From Dyadobacter sandarakinus (lineage in GTDB: Bacteria > Bacteroidota > Bacteroidia > Cytophagales > Spirosomataceae): DNA of 64,000 nucleotides. The stretch spans positions 5,072,001 through 5,136,000 of the forward strand of contig NZ_CP056775.1 in assembly GCF_016894445.1 (NCBI RefSeq). Reading direction: 5' to 3'. The notes below the pieces were generated by a model. That model did not search any database. It was not told the DNA's origin and saw only the letters and a list, made by a program, of their open reading frames with translations. Below are positions 61,841 to 64,000 of this stretch, piece by piece. The position numbers and the translations under genes were made by a program. How positions within the stretch are numbered: the first letter of the stretch is position 1; every line of letters starts with the position of its first letter.

Positions 61841-63292
61841 TTAAGGAAGCAATTTCAGTTCTACGCGACGGTTTCTCTGCAGACCTGGGCGACTTGCGCT
61901 GTCAGCTATCGGTTTGAATGATCCGAAGTAGTCAACGATTACTTTGCTAGGATCTGTCAGACCACCTTCGTTGATCAGGAAGTTTTTAACTGCATCCACA
62001 CGGCGGCGTGAAAGTGCAATGTTGTAGCGGTCAGAAGCACGGCGGTCTGTGTGGCCGGCAAGTTGCAGGCGGCATCCGTTTTTGTTCATCAGGGCTGCTA
62101 CGTTTTTCAGCATTTCCTGGAACTCAGGTTTGATCGCATTTTTGTCTGTGTCAAACGTAACGTTCGCAAAGATTTCGCTGCAAGCTGCTCCTGTTGCCAG
62201 TGCATTTTTCACGTAAGAATCAAAGTCAAGTACGCGGCCGCTACCGTCCACAACACTTCCGGCAGGTGAATTAGGCTCTTTATCGAAGAAGTCAGAAACA
62301 CCGTCACCATCTGTATCAAGCAACAATTTAGGATCGATGTCTTTCGGACGGTTTGCTTTCGCAACAGAGTCCATTTCTTCCAGCGTAAGAATCTTAGGCG
62401 GTTTGATCAGGACTTTTGGATCTGTGTAACGCAGGTGATAATATCCTTCTTCTGGTTTGTAATCCCATTTGCCATCCACTTTCGCCACTTTCAATGCTTT
62501 TTTACCAAGCTTGTAAGTAAGCTGGATAGCACCGTATCCGTAGCTGTCAAGTTCCGAATTTCCTTTGCGGGATGTTTTCTGGTCAGCAATTACGAAGCTG
62601 TTAGGCGTACGGTCATAGTCACCGCCGTAAGTAGCATCCAGGTAGTCAGAGTTGGTATGAGTCAGACGGAAATCCAGACCCAGGTCAAATCTTTTGCTCA
62701 GCTCATAGTTAATGTTCAAACCGGTAGGAACGATCCAGTCATTCATTTTACCAGTTTCACGCAGCGGAATACCACCTGTCAGATCATAAGCAGTCGCATC
62801 GTAAAATACCTGCCCTATACCTACATACGCATCCACTTTCCAGCGCTTCATTTTGTTAGGTCCCATCAAAAGACCTTTCAGGTTTACAGTACCGGCGAGT
62901 GATACGTCGAAATAATTTCCTTCGAAATAGCGATTGTACATCCGGCGTTTCATCCCTCTCAGGTTACCGATTGAACCATCCAGACGTGCACCGAACAAGT
63001 ATGAAAGCTGTTTGTTGATCGTCAGACCTCCCTGAAAAGTTCCGGATTCCTTATGGCTGTCAGAAGATGTTTTGGTTACCGGCCAGAAGTCATACTCCCG
63101 CAAATCACCAAAAAACAAAGACGGACCGAAATGAGCTGATATAGACCAGGTGTTCATTTTGTAAGGACCATCATAAGAAGCTTTTGGGTTGTAATCCGGA
63201 GAATTCGGCTGCTCCAGCGGTTGTGCAAATGAAGGCAGTGCCATCATTGCCCCCAAGGCAAACGAACCAATCAACTGGGATACTTTTTTCAT
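61841..63292 (-). CDS. OmpA-family outer-membrane protein
   Basis: A 483-residue protein. Signal peptide ends PSFAQ; an N-terminal beta-barrel reaches about residue 285, followed by a linker with one TSP3-like calcium motif (DTDGDGVSDFFDKEP), and a C-terminal OmpA/MotB peptidoglycan-binding domain with VTFDTDKNAIKPEF, AGHTDRRAS and RNRRVELKLLP. It probably ties the outer membrane to peptidoglycan. A TTG three codons upstream is a less likely start. Codon choice looks strongly biased, fitting high expression; a clear promoter and terminator flank it. Confidence 0.93.
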   Translation of the reverse strand: MKKVSQLIGSFALGAMMALPSFAQPLEQPNSPDYNPKASYDGPYKMNTWSISAHFGPSLFFGDLREYDFWPVTKTSSDSHKESGTFQGGLTINKQLSYLFGARLDGSIGNLRGMKRRMYNRYFEGNYFDVSLAGTVNLKGLLMGPNKMKRWKVDAYVGIGQVFYDATAYDLTGGIPLRETGKMNDWIVPTGLNINYELSKRFDLGLDFRLTHTNSDYLDATYGGDYDRTPNSFVIADQKTSRKGNSELDSYGYGAIQLTYKLGKKALKVAKVDGKWDYKPEEGYYHLRYTDPKVLIKPPKILTLEEMDSVAKANRPKDIDPKLLLDTDGDGVSDFFDKEPNSPAGSVVDGSGRVLDFDSYVKNALATGAACSEIFANVTFDTDKNAIKPEFQEMLKNVAALMNKNGCRLQLAGHTDRRASDRYNIALSRRRVDAVKNFLINEGGLTDPSKVIVDYFGSFKPIADSASRPGLQRNRRVELKLLP

Positions 63293-63403
63293 ACTATTCA
63301 AGTTAGCGTTGTAAAGATTAACTAGGATTGAGCTATGTCAATTATGAGTAAAATTATTTTGATTTCATGGCCAAATTTAGTTCAACCAAATGCCTAGTGC
63401 GCA

Positions 63404-63434
63404 CAAAAATATGTTAACCACATCACTTAATCAA
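63404..63434 (-). promoter_or_regulatory. Predicted promoter of the ompA gene
   Basis: On the minus strand TTG (63434-63432) and TATTTTTG (63411-63404) are exactly 20 bases apart, a full match to the Bacteroidota sigma factor consensus. The leader would be about 105 bases. Confidence 0.75.
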
Positions 63435-63511
63435 CCAAATTTGGTACAAATGGAAAACTTTCCTGTATTTCATCCCAAATATTTTTCAAAAAAACTCCCT
63501 TTACCGAACTT

Positions 63512-64000
63512 TCAAAGGCGTTGATTCAACTTTTTTTCAATTTCCTTTTTCCATAAGGTAAAGTTGCCCTCCATGATCTTCTCCCGTGCGGTACGTACCA
63601 GCCAGAGATAGAAGGTCAGATTGTGAATACTGGCAATTTGTGCGCCCAGCATTTCACCTGATTTAACCAGGTGCCTTAGATATGCCTTACTATAAAAAGA
63701 GCTTGCATAGCCGTCGAGCCCCGGATCAAGCGGTGAGAAATCATCTTTCCACTTTTCATTCCTGATGTTGACGATTCCCTCTGTTGTAAAAATCATGCCA
63801 TTACGGGCATTCCTGGTAGGCATCACGCAGTCGAACATATCTACGCCTAGCGCAATGCATTCGAGGATATTGGCCGGTGTTCCGACACCCATCAGGTACC
63901 GGGGCTTGTCGGCAGGAAGAATGTCACAAACCACTTCCGTCAGCTCGTACATAATGTCGGCCGGCTCCCCCACGGAGAGGCCGCCGATGGCATTACCCTC
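63512..64000 (-). CDS. tgt: tRNA-guanine transglycosylase, 3' part (runs off the window)
   Basis: The C-terminal 162 residues of queuine tRNA-ribosyltransferase, which swaps guanine 34 for preQ1 in tRNAs with GUN anticodons. GGLSVGEP, KPRYLMGVGTP, FDCVMPTRNARNG and AYLRHL are unmistakable. The structural zinc site is not standard: the three cysteines that normally follow PLDP are replaced (LDGYASS), although the late IHNL histidine stays. The gene's 5' end is outside the window. Confidence 0.95.
   Translation of the reverse strand, partial: EGNAIGGLSVGEPADIMYELTEVVCDILPADKPRYLMGVGTPANILECIALGVDMFDCVMPTRNARNGMIFTTEGIVNIRNEKWKDDFSPLDPGLDGYASSFYSKAYLRHLVKSGEMLGAQIASIHNLTFYLWLVRTAREKIMEGNFTLWKKEIEKKLNQRL

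Overview
The window looks like a piece of the main chromosome of a member of the phylum Bacteroidota, order Cytophagales, probably close to Dyadobacter/Spirosoma. This is inferred from gene content and signals: a TonB-dependent receptor with a carboxypeptidase-like N-terminal domain, ExbB/ExbD, a YpdA oxidoreductase, DUF4136 and DUF6787 proteins, an OmpA protein with a large beta-barrel, no purine-rich ribosome-binding sites, and many -7 boxes of the Bacteroidota type TAnnTTTG. I see no rRNA, tRNA, insertion sequence, prophage or CRISPR array. Nearly all genes are intact.

Layout. 0-6.4 kb: arginine decarboxylase, a mini-lipoprotein, a convergent hemE-gmhB pair, and a TonB receptor headed by a clear TPP riboswitch. 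6.4-17 kb: ornithine aminotransferase, an S41 protease lipoprotein, a bacterial GH3 protein, SbcC, TraB/GumN and M28 peptidases, and a DUF4160-DUF2442 pair. 17-23 kb: typA, glutamate dehydrogenase, a PhoR-like kinase, a Dabb protein and a small lipoprotein preceded by three perfect DnaA boxes. 23-30.5 kb: alpha-fucosidase, a sodium:solute symporter, a GH13 enzyme, a DegT sugar aminotransferase and a solitary nuoN. 30.5-37.3 kb: hypothetical secreted proteins, a phosphodiesterase-like enzyme, ffh, exbB-exbD and a Gfo/Idh oxidoreductase. 37.3-45.2 kb (all minus strand): two tandem Uma2-like nuclease genes in a 753-bp duplication, pyk, priA with a toxin-antitoxin pair translationally coupled upstream, and pabB-pabC. 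45.3-51.3 kb: ypdA, a Ycf48-like protein, YtxH, a DUF4136 lipoprotein, dnaG and terC. 51.6-60.5 kb: a tightly overlapping seven-gene operon for a surface glycan containing a nonulosonic (sialic-type) acid: Wzc-like co-polymerase/kinase, NeuB, NeuC, NeuA, two probable glycosyltransferases and an O-antigen ligase/polymerase. 60.6-64 kb: UDP-galactopyranose mutase, OmpA and the 3' part of tgt.

How parts fit together. The TPP riboswitch marks the TonB receptor as a probable importer of thiamin or a precursor, powered by an ExbBD-type proton channel. The glycan operon makes CMP-activated nonulosonate from a UDP-sugar, and the adjacent glf could supply galactofuranose. Fucosidase and the symporter are divergent neighbours that could form a scavenging pair.

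No single locus is clearly a new system. The best candidates for a second look are the mosaic Uma2 tandem duplication, the antitoxin-vapC-priA coupling, the DnaA-box cluster at 22.4 kb, a possible small RNA at 51.5 kb, the nonulosonate glycan operon with an unrecognised glycosyltransferase, and a Tgt that lacks its usual zinc cysteines.
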